Assembly: GCF_029868325.1 (NCBI RefSeq)
Contig: NZ_JARWNW010000314.1
Span: forward strand, 1-64,000
Length of the DNA stretch: 64,000 nt
DNA from: Nocardia carnea
GTDB lineage: Bacteria; Actinomycetota; Actinomycetes; Mycobacteriales; Mycobacteriaceae
Direction of reading: 5' to 3'
How positions within the stretch are numbered: the stretch's first letter is position 1; every line of letters starts with the position of its first letter. Below are positions 8,744 to 16,952 of this stretch, piece after piece. A program made the position numbers and the translations under genes. The notes beneath the pieces were generated by a model. The model was given only the letters and a program-made list of their open reading frames with translations. It had not been told where the DNA came from and did no database searches.

Positions 8744-9490
8744 TCAGTACACCGCGGTGCGGCCGCCGTCGACCGGGATCAGCGCGCCGGTCGTATACCC
8801 GGCGGCATCGCTCGCGAGATGGGCCACCAGGCCGGCGATTTCGGCCGGGTCGCCGAGCCGTCCGGCGGGCAGCCGGTCGATGATCTTGCCCACGAACTCG
8901 TCGTCCCAGTGCTCGGACATATCGGTGGCGAACCCGCCCGGCATCACACAGTTCACCCGCACCGACGGTGCATATTCCTGGGCGAAGGCCATGGTGAGCG
9001 CATTGAGTCCGTTCTTGGCCGCGGCGTACATCGCCTCCGGCGGGCTCGGCCGTACCGCACCGATACTCGAGATATTGATGATCGACCCACCCCCGGCGGC
9101 GGCCATCCGGGCTCCGGCGACCGCCATGAGACGGAACGGACCCTTCAGATTCACCTCGATGGTCTTATCCCACAGCCCTTCGGTGACCGACGCGAGATCA
9201 TCGGCGAGTGGGGCGATTCCGGCGTTGTTGACCAGGATGTCCAGACTGCCGAAGCGCTCGATGATCCCGTCGACGGCAGGTTCGAGGGCGTCCCATCGGC
9301 CCACATGCAATTCCAGCGGGTGCGCGCGGTCGCCGAGTGCGGAGACCGCTTCCTCGCAGGACGCGAGTTTGCGGCTGGAGACGATCACGGTGGCACCTGC
9401 GTCACGCAGTCCGCGGGCGATGGCCAGCCCGAGTCCGCGGCTGGCGCCGGTGACCAGCGCGACCTTCCCGTTCAGATCCGTTGTGCTCAT
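8744..9490 (-). CDS. SDR family oxidoreductase
   Basis: A 248-residue classical SDR: TGASRGLG, NNAG, serine in INISSIG, and YAAAK. The start is set at ATG 9490, which overlaps the acyl-CoA dehydrogenase stop by four bases (ATGA); the much longer open frame upstream is an artefact of high GC. With the next SDR it gives two consecutive dehydrogenases after an acyl-CoA dehydrogenase, as expected where a beta-hydroxyacyl-CoA is oxidised or a second hydroxyl is handled. Confidence 0.9.
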   Translation of the reverse strand: MSTTDLNGKVALVTGASRGLGLAIARGLRDAGATVIVSSRKLASCEEAVSALGDRAHPLELHVGRWDALEPAVDGIIERFGSLDILVNNAGIAPLADDLASVTEGLWDKTIEVNLKGPFRLMAVAGARMAAAGGGSIINISSIGAVRPSPPEAMYAAAKNGLNALTMAFAQEYAPSVRVNCVMPGGFATDMSEHWDDEFVGKIIDRLPAGRLGDPAEIAGLVAHLASDAAGYTTGALIPVDGGRTAVY

Positions 9491-10689
9491 CGGTACTTCT
9501 TCACCTCGAGACGCGCGATGGTGCGCAGATGTACTTCGTTGGGGCCGTCGGCGATCTGGAGTGCGCGGGTGATGGCGTGCATCCGGGCCAGGACGGTGTC
9601 GTTGCTGACCCCCGCCGCGCCGAAGGTCTGGACTGCGCGGTCGACGACCTTGTGCGCGACCTCCATCGCCGAGACCTTGATGGCCGCGACGTCCGAACGC
9701 ACCGCCGCGTTGCCCTTGGTATCCATCAGCCAGGACGCATACAGGGTCTGCAGCCGGATCTGATCGATTTCGATCCGGCTGCGCGCGATCCATTCGCGTA
9801 CCACGCCGCGGTCGGCCAGCGGCCCGCCGAACGCGGTCCGTTCCAGCGACCGCCGGCACATGAGTTCCAGTGCGCGCTCGGCCATTCCGATGGCGCGCAT
9901 GGCGTAATGCATCCGGCCGGGCCCGAGCCGGCCCTGGGCGATTGCGAAACCGTCGCCTTCGGTGCCGAGCATATTCTCCGCCGGGACCCGCACCTCGGTG
10001 AACTGCACCTCACCGTGCCCGAGCCGGTCGTGGAATCCGAACATCGGCAGATCCCGCAGCACCTCGATACCCGGTGCGTCGGCGGGTACCAGGATCATGC
10101 TCTGGCGCCGGTAGGCGGGGGCGTCCGGATCGGATTTGCCCATGAAGATGATCAGTTTGCAGTCCGGGTCGAGGATTCCGGAGATGTACCATTTGCGGCC
10201 GTTGAGGACATAGTGGTCCCCGTCGCGGCGGATGGTCGAGGTGATATTCGTGGCGTCGGAGCTGGCGACGGCGGGTTCGGTCATGGCGAACGCCGAGCGG
10301 ATCTCGCAGTCCAGCAGCGGTTTCAGCCACTGCTGCTTCTGCTGTTCGGTACCGAACATGGCGAGGATCTCCATATTGCCGGTATCGGGGGCCGAACAGT
10401 TGATCGTCTCGTTGCCGATGATCGACCGGCCCACCATCTCGGCCAGCGGGGCATATTCGAGATTGGTGAGCCCGGCACCGAGACCGTCGTGGGTCATGAA
10501 CAGATTCCACAGCCCCTGCCTGCGGGCCTCGGCCTGCAGTTCTCGCATGACGGCCGGCTGTTCGTGCGGATTGTCCGCGGCGGCGATCTGTTCGTCGTAC
10601 ACCCGTTCGGCTGGGTAGACATACTGTTCCATGAACTGTCCGAGCCGGTCGAGCAGCTCTCGGGTGCGGGTGGAATAGGCGAAATCCAC
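9487..10689 (-). CDS. Acyl-CoA dehydrogenase, ACAD10/11-like
   Basis: A 400-residue flavoprotein with the family motifs AFAMTEPAVASSDA (substrate/FAD loop), RKWYISGI, and a C-terminal DGPNEVH carrying the presumed catalytic glutamate. This sequence style is that of the ACAD10/11 group. It lies 30 bases downstream of an APH-type kinase and the kinase is itself preceded by another dehydrogenase. In mammals ACAD10/11 and in Pseudomonas LvaA-LvaC, such a kinase plus dehydrogenase removes a 4-hydroxyl as phosphate. That role here is inferred from gene order. Confidence 0.9.
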   Translation of the reverse strand: MDFAYSTRTRELLDRLGQFMEQYVYPAERVYDEQIAAADNPHEQPAVMRELQAEARRQGLWNLFMTHDGLGAGLTNLEYAPLAEMVGRSIIGNETINCSAPDTGNMEILAMFGTEQQKQQWLKPLLDCEIRSAFAMTEPAVASSDATNITSTIRRDGDHYVLNGRKWYISGILDPDCKLIIFMGKSDPDAPAYRRQSMILVPADAPGIEVLRDLPMFGFHDRLGHGEVQFTEVRVPAENMLGTEGDGFAIAQGRLGPGRMHYAMRAIGMAERALELMCRRSLERTAFGGPLADRGVVREWIARSRIEIDQIRLQTLYASWLMDTKGNAAVRSDVAAIKVSAMEVAHKVVDRAVQTFGAAGVSNDTVLARMHAITRALQIADGPNEVHLRTIARLEVKKYR

Positions 10690-10719
10690 GATACGGCTCC
10701 TGAATCGGGGGAGAGGACC

Positions 10720-11670
10720 TCAACCGGCGAGGAGCGCGGTTCCGGTCTCGATGAGGCGATTGATGGTGGCGGGCAGTTTTTCCTGGTCCGGATCGTGGTG
10801 CCGGCCTTCCCGGTGCCGCCGCAGATTATGGCCCATGATGGCGGCCATTTTCAGCCGCCCGAGCGCGTCGAACCAGGGCAGGTCAGGCAGTTCGGGGCCA
10901 TCCCCGCGGTAGCGGTCCACGAGTTCGGCGGGATCGGGCAGTCCCGGTACGGTCCGGCCCACGTCCGGGAAATTCGTGCCGTCGGCGAATACCAAGAACC
11001 AGCCGAGTTCCACGCGCGGATCGCCCGCGCTCCAGATCTCCCAGTCGATCAGCGCGACCGGTTCGGTACCGGCGGCGATGATATTGCCGAGCCGGTAATC
11101 GCCGTGTACCAGCGTGGGGGTGACGGGTTCGGGAATCGTCCGGCCCAGCAGATCGAGCAGCCGGTCGCCGCCCGCGACCAGCTCGGGCGGCACCGCGCCC
11201 AGTGTGCGCGCCCAGCGCGCGAGTTCATCGGCCGGTGTCAGGGCGGTTTCGGCGCCCGGCACAGAAGCCGGGTCGACCGCGTGCAGCCGGGGCAGCACCT
11301 CGGCCGCCCGCCGCATCCGGACCGCCGCCAGGCCGGGTTCCACGGCGGGGTCGTCCAGGACCGGTTCGAGCGATTCCCCGGTCACGAATTCCATGGCGAA
11401 CCAGCCGGGTTCGGCCTCGTCGACGGCCACGATCCGGGGCACCGGCACGTCGGTACCGGCCAGCGCTCGCATCACCCGGGCCTGCCGCAGCATATCGTGG
11501 CGGCCGATGGGTTTGCGCCCCTGGGGCACCGCCTTCACCACGAACGCCGGGCCGGTGGTGGTGACCCGGTAGGTGAGTCCCGAATGCCCGCCGGGCAGCG
11601 GTTCGAACGCGGTGACGTCGATATCCAGGTCGGTGCGCAACCGGTCACGCACCCGCAGTTCCAGCGTCAT
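10720..11670 (-). CDS. APH-family phosphotransferase, candidate 4-hydroxyacyl-CoA kinase
   Basis: A 316-residue aminoglycoside-phosphotransferase-fold kinase. Visible motifs are the glycine-rich start LPGGHSGLTYRV, an ATP lysine in FVVKAVP, the catalytic loop HGDYRLGN and the metal-binding DWE. It is embedded between two acyl-CoA dehydrogenases with a 4-base overlap to the upstream one. This arrangement matches the kinase domain of ACAD10/11 and the stand-alone LvaA of levulinate catabolism, which phosphorylate 4-hydroxyacyl-CoA. It is unlikely to be an antibiotic-resistance enzyme in this operon. Confidence 0.85.
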   Translation of the reverse strand: MTLELRVRDRLRTDLDIDVTAFEPLPGGHSGLTYRVTTTGPAFVVKAVPQGRKPIGRHDMLRQARVMRALAGTDVPVPRIVAVDEAEPGWFAMEFVTGESLEPVLDDPAVEPGLAAVRMRRAAEVLPRLHAVDPASVPGAETALTPADELARWARTLGAVPPELVAGGDRLLDLLGRTIPEPVTPTLVHGDYRLGNIIAAGTEPVALIDWEIWSAGDPRVELGWFLVFADGTNFPDVGRTVPGLPDPAELVDRYRGDGPELPDLPWFDALGRLKMAAIMGHNLRRHREGRHHDPDQEKLPATINRLIETGTALLAG

Positions 11671-12875
11671 GGGCGCGGCTCCTTGGGTAGGCCGAGCACC
11701 CGCTCGGCAATGATGTTGTGCTGGATCTCGTCGGTACCGCCCGCGATCCGGTACCCGGGCGCGCCGAGCACGTGTTCGGTCCAGGCGTAGGTGCCCCAGC
11801 GCCCGGAATCCGCGGTGAGTTCCCGGCCGAGCAGGAGCCGTACGACCTCGGAGGTCCGGGCCATGGTGTCGGTGGCGAGCAATTTCCCGGCCGACGCCTC
11901 CGGTCCGGGATCGCGGCCCGCGACCACCGCCGCGGCCACCCGCATCCCCGCGATCCGCTGTACATAACTGCGGGTCACCAGATCCGCGACCCGGTCGCGT
12001 TCGAGCTCCGACAGTTCGCGGCCGAGGTTGCGGGCCAGCTCCACCGCCTGGTCCGCATTCGCCAGTCCCAGCCCGGCGCCGTCGAGCCGTTCGGCGGCGA
12101 GCACGGTGAGCGCCACCGGCCAGCCTTTACCGACCGGCCCGAGTCGCAACCCGTCGTCGAGTATCACACCGTCGAGGTAGACCTCGTTGAACGAACTCCC
12201 GCCGGTCATCTGCCGGATCGGCCGGACGGTGACCCCCGGTGCGTTCATCGGCACCAGGAAAACGGTGAGTCCCGCGTGTTTCGGCGCCGCGGGATCGGTC
12301 CGGCATACCGCGACCCCGAGATCGGCCACCCGCGCCCCGGAGGTCCACACTTTGTGCCCGTCGAGCGTCCAGGTTCCGTCGGCGTTACGGACGGCCCGGG
12401 TGCGCACCGCGGCCAGATCCGATCCGGCCTCGGTTTCGGAGAAGAGCTGGCAGGCGATGAGATCGGTGCGCAGCATCGCCCGCACATAGCGTTCCCGCTG
12501 CTCGGCGGTGCCCCACTGTTCGATCGCCGGCGCAACCAATTGCTGGGTGACCGAGAACATTTCGGTCCGCCGCGGCACCTCGAACTCTTCTTCGGCGCGG
12601 CGGAACGCCAGCGCATAGGACATCGGCAGGCCGCGCCCGCCGTACTCGGCCGGCCAGGTCAGCGCACCCCAGCCCGCATCGTATTTGGCCTGTTCGTAGG
12701 CGCGGATGAGATCGGTGTGGCGTCGCTCCTGCGCGGCGGTCCAGTTCTCGAAAACCGCCACCGAATCGTCGCCGGCCCCCCAGGCGGATTCGGTCCGCGG
12801 TGCCGCCGTCGCGGCGAGCCAGGCGCGGGCCTGCTCGGTGAATTCGGCGAGGCCGGGAAGCTGCTGTGTGTTCAC
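11667..12875 (-). CDS. Acyl-CoA dehydrogenase
   Basis: The 402-residue protein shows the dehydrogenase motifs CQLFSETEAGSDLA (FAD/substrate loop), HKVWTSGA and a C-terminal GGTDEIQHNIIAERVLGLP. GTG 12875 is chosen because it has GGGGA directly upstream and lies 10 bases after the thiolase-fold gene; the ATG further up would run into that gene. It should introduce an alpha-beta double bond into an acyl-CoA. Together with the downstream dehydrogenase and the third one at 15.3 kb this gives three FadE-like enzymes, suggesting successive rounds or heteromeric enzymes on a branched or ring-bearing chain. Confidence 0.9.
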   Translation of the reverse strand: MNTQQLPGLAEFTEQARAWLAATAAPRTESAWGAGDDSVAVFENWTAAQERRHTDLIRAYEQAKYDAGWGALTWPAEYGGRGLPMSYALAFRRAEEEFEVPRRTEMFSVTQQLVAPAIEQWGTAEQRERYVRAMLRTDLIACQLFSETEAGSDLAAVRTRAVRNADGTWTLDGHKVWTSGARVADLGVAVCRTDPAAPKHAGLTVFLVPMNAPGVTVRPIRQMTGGSSFNEVYLDGVILDDGLRLGPVGKGWPVALTVLAAERLDGAGLGLANADQAVELARNLGRELSELERDRVADLVTRSYVQRIAGMRVAAAVVAGRDPGPEASAGKLLATDTMARTSEVVRLLLGRELTADSGRWGTYAWTEHVLGAPGYRIAGGTDEIQHNIIAERVLGLPKEPRP

Positions 12876-12885
12876 TGTGTTCCCC

Positions 12886-14037
12886 TCAGACCGACAGAAC
12901 CGTGCAGGCGCTGATACCGGGTGCGCCGTACACATGGGTGAAACCGGTTTTCGGCGCGCCCGGTACCTGCCGGTCGCCGGCCTCGCCGCGCAGCTGGGTC
13001 ACGATCTCGTGCACCTGCCGCAGCCCCGAGGCGCCGATGGGTTCGCCGTTGGCGATGCACCCGCCGTCGGTGTTGATCGGCAGCCGGCCGTCGATTTCGG
13101 TGGCGCCCGCCGCGATCATTTCCTCCTGCGCTCCGGGTACACAGAACCCGCATTCGGCCATATGCATGATCTCCGCACCGCTCTCGGTGTCCTGGAGTTG
13201 CGCGACGCCGATCTCACCCGGGCCGATACCGGCTTGTTCGAATGCCGCCGAGGCGGCGTCGGCGCTGACACTGGTCGGTTCACCGGTGCCCTGGACAGCG
13301 GGACTGAACACCTCGAATGACCCGAAGCGCCGGGTGCGATGGCTGATGGCCCGCAACCGTACCGGCCGGCCGCCGAGACGGCGGACGGCGGCCTCGCTCG
13401 CGACGACCACGGCCGCACCGCCCTCACCCGGCGAGCAGAACATGAATTTGGTGAGCGGATCGTTGACCATTTCGGCCGACAGGATCTGCTCGGCCGAGAT
13501 CGGTTCCCGCCGCCAGGCATTCGGATTGCGACTGCCGTTGCGGTAGGCCTTTTCGGCGACCATGGCCAGCGTTTTCGCCGAGATACCGTGCGCGCGCATA
13601 TAGCGGCCGATCTTGGCGCCGAAGAATTGGGTTGTCACCATGAGCCCGGCCGAACCGTAACCCTCGGGCAGGCCCCAATCGGCGGGGTCGGGATCGAACG
13701 CGCCCCGCGGATGTTTGTCGAAACCGACCGCCAGGGCGATATCCGCGGCGCCCGAGCGGACCGCGTTGACCGCGGAGAACAGTGCGCTACCGCCCGTGGC
13801 GCAGCCGTTCTTGACATTGGTGAACGGGATCCCGGTGAAGCCGAGTTCGGCCACCAGGGTGTCGGCCAATCCGGACCCGTCGCTGCCACCGTAGGCGACC
13901 TGGATATCGGGCCAGGTCAGCCCGGCGTCGGCGAGTGCGTTGCCGATCGCCTGCACGGCGAGTTGCCGTCCGGTGACCCCGGGCTGCCGGCCGAAGCGGG
14001 ACAGCCCGCTGCCGATGATCGAAACCTGCTGGGTCAC
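12886..14037 (-). CDS. Lipid-transfer-protein (Ltp/SCP-x) thiolase-fold protein, probable aldolase subunit
   Basis: A 383-residue thiolase-superfamily protein of the SCP-x/Ltp branch. Cys79 sits in NGCATGG, and later blocks include FDKHPRG, FMFCSPGEG, IMHMAE and a C-terminal HVYGAPG. The C-terminus lacks the canonical GGGxG cysteine motif of beta-ketothiolases. Its gene overlaps that of a DUF35 protein by four bases. Such Ltp-DUF35 pairs (Ltp2-DUF35 of steroid side-chain degradation) act as retro-aldolases on beta-hydroxyacyl-CoAs. A paralogous pair is at 55975-57558. The aldolase role is inferred from pairing. Confidence 0.85.
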   Translation of the reverse strand: MTQQVSIIGSGLSRFGRQPGVTGRQLAVQAIGNALADAGLTWPDIQVAYGGSDGSGLADTLVAELGFTGIPFTNVKNGCATGGSALFSAVNAVRSGAADIALAVGFDKHPRGAFDPDPADWGLPEGYGSAGLMVTTQFFGAKIGRYMRAHGISAKTLAMVAEKAYRNGSRNPNAWRREPISAEQILSAEMVNDPLTKFMFCSPGEGGAAVVVASEAAVRRLGGRPVRLRAISHRTRRFGSFEVFSPAVQGTGEPTSVSADAASAAFEQAGIGPGEIGVAQLQDTESGAEIMHMAECGFCVPGAQEEMIAAGATEIDGRLPINTDGGCIANGEPIGASGLRQVHEIVTQLRGEAGDRQVPGAPKTGFTHVYGAPGISACTVLSV

Positions 14038-14408
14038 CGGACCTCACTCTGCTGACGGGTGATGGTGGCGAACCGCGGAACGGGTGCCGCCGCGACGAGG
14101 CGTACCCGTGCCCGGTCCAGATCGGCGAAATCGTCGCAGTCGACAATCGCCTCGACCCGGATGCCCTCGGGCAGTTCTACATAGCCGACCGCGTACGGCG
14201 TGAAGCCCTCGGCGGGAACAACATACGGCGGCGATTTCGGTGCGAACCGTTGCACGGTATGCGCCCACACCACGCCTTCGGTGCTCAGTGTCAGCGGTTC
14301 GGAGGTCGGTGCGGCGCAGCGCGCGCAGTTCGCGCTCGCCGGGTAACCTACTGTGCCGCATACCGCGCACCTGCTGCCTTCCAGTACCGGTTTCACCTGC
14401 TCACCCAT
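14034..14408 (-). CDS. DUF35 zinc-ribbon/OB-fold protein, partner of Ltp
   Basis: The 124-residue protein has an N-terminal zinc ribbon with Cys14, Cys17, Cys28 and Cys31, followed by an OB-like barrel. DUF35 proteins bind acyl-CoA and form the second subunit of Ltp-type aldolases or of MaoC-like hydratases. The four-base overlap with the Ltp gene implies stoichiometric translation. It follows the enoyl-CoA hydratase by 35 bases, so hydration and aldol cleavage are encoded next to each other. Confidence 0.88.
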   Translation of the reverse strand: MGEQVKPVLEGSRCAVCGTVGYPASANCARCAAPTSEPLTLSTEGVVWAHTVQRFAPKSPPYVVPAEGFTPYAVGYVELPEGIRVEAIVDCDDFADLDRARVRLVAAAPVPRFATITRQQSEVR

Positions 14409-14443
14409 GTCGTCCCTTCCGATTCGTCGCTGCTATCCGGAAT

Positions 14444-15232
14444 TCAGCGTCCGACCCACTTCGGTTCACGCTTCTCCAGGAAGGCGTTCACGCCTTCGCG
14501 CGCGTCTTCGGACTGCAGGGCATTGCCGACGGCAAGGTGCTCCATCACCATCAGCGACTGGATATCGGCGTCCAGACCGCGATCGATGGTCATCTTGGTG
14601 AGCTTCATGGCGAACGGGCTCTTGTCCACGATCGGGGCGATGAAATCGGCGACGAGCCGATCGAGTTCCGCGGCGGGCGCGGAGGCGTTGATCAGGTCGA
14701 AATCGGCGGCCTCGCGGCCGTTCAGCAGTTTGCCGGTGAGCATCAGTTCCTTGGTCTTGCGGATTCCGATCATCCGGGGGAGCCGGTAGATCGGGCCGGC
14801 GCCGCCGAACAGGGCCCGCCGGATGTGGAAATCGCCGATCTTGGCGTCGTCGGCGGCGACCGCGAAATCGCAGGAGATCATCAGCTCGAACCCGCCCGCG
14901 GTGACATAACCCTCGAGCACCGCGACCGACGGAGTGTTCATCGAGTACAGCCGGTCGCAGACCTTCGCGGAGAGCACCGCGACGTCCATGGCATTGGTTT
15001 TGCCGACGTAGTTCTCGCGCAGTTCGTCGAGATCGAAACCGGAGCAGAAGGTGTTGTTGCGACCGCGCAGTACCAGCACCTTCAGTTCGGGATCGTTGTC
15101 CACTTCGACGATGATCTCGTCGAGCCGGTGCAGCAGTTCCACCGTGACCGCGTTCTTCTTGTGCGGGCGGTTGAGCCAGACGCGCGCGATATCGCCGTCT
15201 TTTTCCAGGACGATGTGGTCGGTGTCGATCAT
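14444..15232 (-). CDS. Enoyl-CoA hydratase/isomerase family protein
   Basis: A 262-residue crotonase. Oxyanion-hole regions are NTFCSGFDL and GYVTAGGFEL. The position that is PE in rat hydratase (Glu144) reads HI here (GDFHIRRALFGG), while the second glutamate lies in TKELMLTG. Loss of one glutamate suggests isomerase, hydrolase or lyase chemistry rather than a plain hydratase. ATG 15232 has GAAAGAGG upstream; the larger open frame is rejected. The candidate operator TGAACTGGATTCA lies 26 bases before the start, so this gene heads the long operon running down to the TetR gene. Confidence 0.85.
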   Translation of the reverse strand: MIDTDHIVLEKDGDIARVWLNRPHKKNAVTVELLHRLDEIIVEVDNDPELKVLVLRGRNNTFCSGFDLDELRENYVGKTNAMDVAVLSAKVCDRLYSMNTPSVAVLEGYVTAGGFELMISCDFAVAADDAKIGDFHIRRALFGGAGPIYRLPRMIGIRKTKELMLTGKLLNGREAADFDLINASAPAAELDRLVADFIAPIVDKSPFAMKLTKMTIDRGLDADIQSLMVMEHLAVGNALQSEDAREGVNAFLEKREPKWVGR

Positions 15233-15257
15233 CGGAGCCTCTTTCGGGAGCAGTTCC

Positions 15258-15270
15258 TGAACTGGATTCA
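15258..15270. promoter_or_regulatory. Candidate operator, TGAACTnnnTTCA (site 2)
   Basis: TGAACTGGATTCA lies upstream of the hydratase gene. It matches TGAACTAAGTTCA at 16552-16564 in 10 of 13 positions, with identical outer blocks. The adjacent AACTGGATTCACTTCAGTT (15260-15278) is a further AACTG/CAGTT inverted repeat. Confidence 0.5.
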
Positions 15271-15333
15271 CTTCAGTTGTACTCGACGGCGCGAAGCGCG
15301 TCAATACGGATTTCCGGCGAACGCCGGGGCTGG

Positions 15334-16476
15334 TCACACGCCGATCAGTGCGGCGACGCGGGCGCGGTGAGTGCGCGCATCGCCCTGTGCCGCTTCGTTT
15401 CCCAGTACCCGGCGGAAATAGGAGTGGGCGGGATGTTCCCAGGTGAAGCCCACCCCGCCGTGTAGCTGTACGGCCTCGGCGGCGGCGTGAACGGCGGCGT
15501 CGGTGCACACCGCGCCGGCCACCGCGACGGCCAGGCGGGCCGAATCGGGGTCCTCGGCATAGAGTGCGGCCGCATACCGCGATGCCGACCGTGCGCGTTC
15601 CAGCGATACCAGCAGGTCGGCCAGCCGATGCTTGACCGCCTGGAACGACCCGATCGCCCGGCCGAACTGGTGCCGGGTAACCGCATACTCCACGGTCATG
15701 TCCAGCAGGCGTTCGACGATTCCGGTGTTCTCGCAAGCCAGTGCGAGCGTCGCCAGATCGTGCAGGCGTGCACGCACTGCGGGGGTGGTGTCCGGCGCGG
15801 TGAGCGCCACGGCCGGGCAGTCGCGCACGGTCAGATCGGCTTGCCGCCTGGTGGGGTCCAGTACCCGCAGTTCCGTGCGCACCGCATCATCCGGTGGGCG
15901 CAGCGCGAACAGTCTCGGACCGTTGGCGGTTTCGGCCGAGGCGATGACGATATCGGCACTGCGGCCGCCGATGAGGTGGGCGACCGTGCCGTCGATCCGC
16001 CATCCGTCCGGATTCGGCGTGCCCCGGAGGTTGTCGGTGGCCGGATCGAGCGAACTCATCGTGGCGACGAGGTTCCCGGCGAGAACTTCCGGAAGTGGAT
16101 TGCCTTCGGCCTCCGGTGCCGCCAGCAGTGCGTGTGTGCCGAGCACTGCCGAGCTGTAGACGGGTTCGCAGACCAGTGCCCGCCCGCATTCTTCGAGGAC
16201 GACCGCCAGCTCGGTCGTTCCGTAACCGAGGCCGCCGTGGCGTTCCGGTACGGCCAGGCCGGTCACCGACATCTCGTCGACGAGTGTCCGCCACAGTTGC
16301 GGCGAGTAGCCGGGGCCGGTGTCGGCGGCGGCTCGGACCTGTTCGATATCGCTGTACTTTCCGAGCAATCCACGCAGCGATTCGCGCAGCTGAATCTGTT
16401 CGGGATCCGGGGACAATCCCGGCGGTTCCGAGCGCGGCCAGGGGTGTTCGGCGACGGCTGCCGAGGTCGGAGACAT
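15334..16476 (-). CDS. Acyl-CoA dehydrogenase
   Basis: A 380-residue acyl-CoA dehydrogenase of the less conserved FadE group. It has an N-terminal helical domain, RHQFGRAIGSFQAVKH at the start of the C-terminal bundle and VQLHGGVGFTWEHPAH near the end. ATG 16476 is preferred over an upstream start because AAGGGGAG precedes it at proper distance. It is the first gene on the minus strand, divergent from a SnoaL operon. The shared 92-bp promoter region carries two candidate operators of the TGAACTnnnTTCA family. In several bacteria such small dehydrogenases are one half of an alpha2beta2 enzyme; no obvious partner is adjacent. Confidence 0.88.
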   Translation of the reverse strand: MSPTSAAVAEHPWPRSEPPGLSPDPEQIQLRESLRGLLGKYSDIEQVRAAADTGPGYSPQLWRTLVDEMSVTGLAVPERHGGLGYGTTELAVVLEECGRALVCEPVYSSAVLGTHALLAAPEAEGNPLPEVLAGNLVATMSSLDPATDNLRGTPNPDGWRIDGTVAHLIGGRSADIVIASAETANGPRLFALRPPDDAVRTELRVLDPTRRQADLTVRDCPAVALTAPDTTPAVRARLHDLATLALACENTGIVERLLDMTVEYAVTRHQFGRAIGSFQAVKHRLADLLVSLERARSASRYAAALYAEDPDSARLAVAVAGAVCTDAAVHAAAEAVQLHGGVGFTWEHPAHSYFRRVLGNEAAQGDARTHRARVAALIGV

Positions 16477-16486
16477 ATTCTCCCCT

Positions 16487-16564
16487 TGAGTTGAGTTCAA
16501 TTCGATATTGTCGAGCCTAGCGGCTGAACCTCTCGACAAGAAGAGGTGGACTGAACTAAGTTCA
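16487..16564. promoter_or_regulatory. Divergent control region with two TGAACTnnnTTCA-type sites (sites 3 and 4)
   Basis: TGAGTTGAGTTCA at 16487-16499 lies next to the acyl-CoA dehydrogenase start, and TGAACTAAGTTCA at 16552-16564 lies five bases before the SnoaL start. The second is an inverted repeat with TGAAC/GTTCA arms around TAA. Their placement against both divergent genes suggests repression of both by one regulator, most simply the TetR protein of this block. Confidence 0.5.
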
Positions 16565-16568
16565 TTTC

Positions 16569-16952
16569 ATGACTCACGTGATCGAGGACTACTACGCGAC
16601 GGTCGACAGCGGCAGACTGCAGGATGCGACCGCCATGCTGGCCGCGGACGTCGAGTTCGCAATGGTCCTGCCGGCAGGAGCCAACCGAGACCGCGGTCGG
16701 GCGGCGATGCTCGACTACCTGAGCGGCAGGCCGAAGGTGAACCGCAAACACCGGCTGCTGCGGGTCGCCGTCGACGGCGATATGCAGTTCGCGCACGGTG
16801 CGGTCACCGAGAACGATTCCGTGACCACCGGCTGGTTCGTTGCCGCCATGCATATCGGCGCCGACGGCCTCATCGACCGGTATCAGGTGTCGTTCAGCGC
16901 GGATTTCGCGCTCGTACCGGCACAATCCCCGACCGAAGGAGTGCGGGCATGA
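16569..16952 (+). CDS. SnoaL-like (NTF2-fold) protein
   Basis: A 127-residue cone-shaped NTF2-like protein. The start MTHVIEDYYATVDSGRLQDA and the pattern of a long helix followed by curved strands are those of SnoaL/ketosteroid-isomerase-like polypeptides. Members isomerise, hydrolyse or cyclise small hydrophobic molecules. The stop overlaps the next gene's start by four bases, and the next protein has the same fold, so the two probably form a heteromer. It diverges from the acyl-CoA dehydrogenase and carries its own candidate operator. Confidence 0.8.
   Translation: MTHVIEDYYATVDSGRLQDATAMLAADVEFAMVLPAGANRDRGRAAMLDYLSGRPKVNRKHRLLRVAVDGDMQFAHGAVTENDSVTTGWFVAAMHIGADGLIDRYQVSFSADFALVPAQSPTEGVRA

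Noticed and set aside
10720..11670. Aminoglycoside resistance kinase
   Set aside because: The fold is the same, but position between two acyl-CoA dehydrogenases with a 4-base overlap favours a metabolic kinase.
8360..11790. Long plus-strand frames opposite the SDR and dehydrogenase genes (467 and 769 codons)
   Set aside because: They mirror well-supported minus-strand enzymes, have low-complexity composition and no ribosome sites; they are high-GC antisense shadows.
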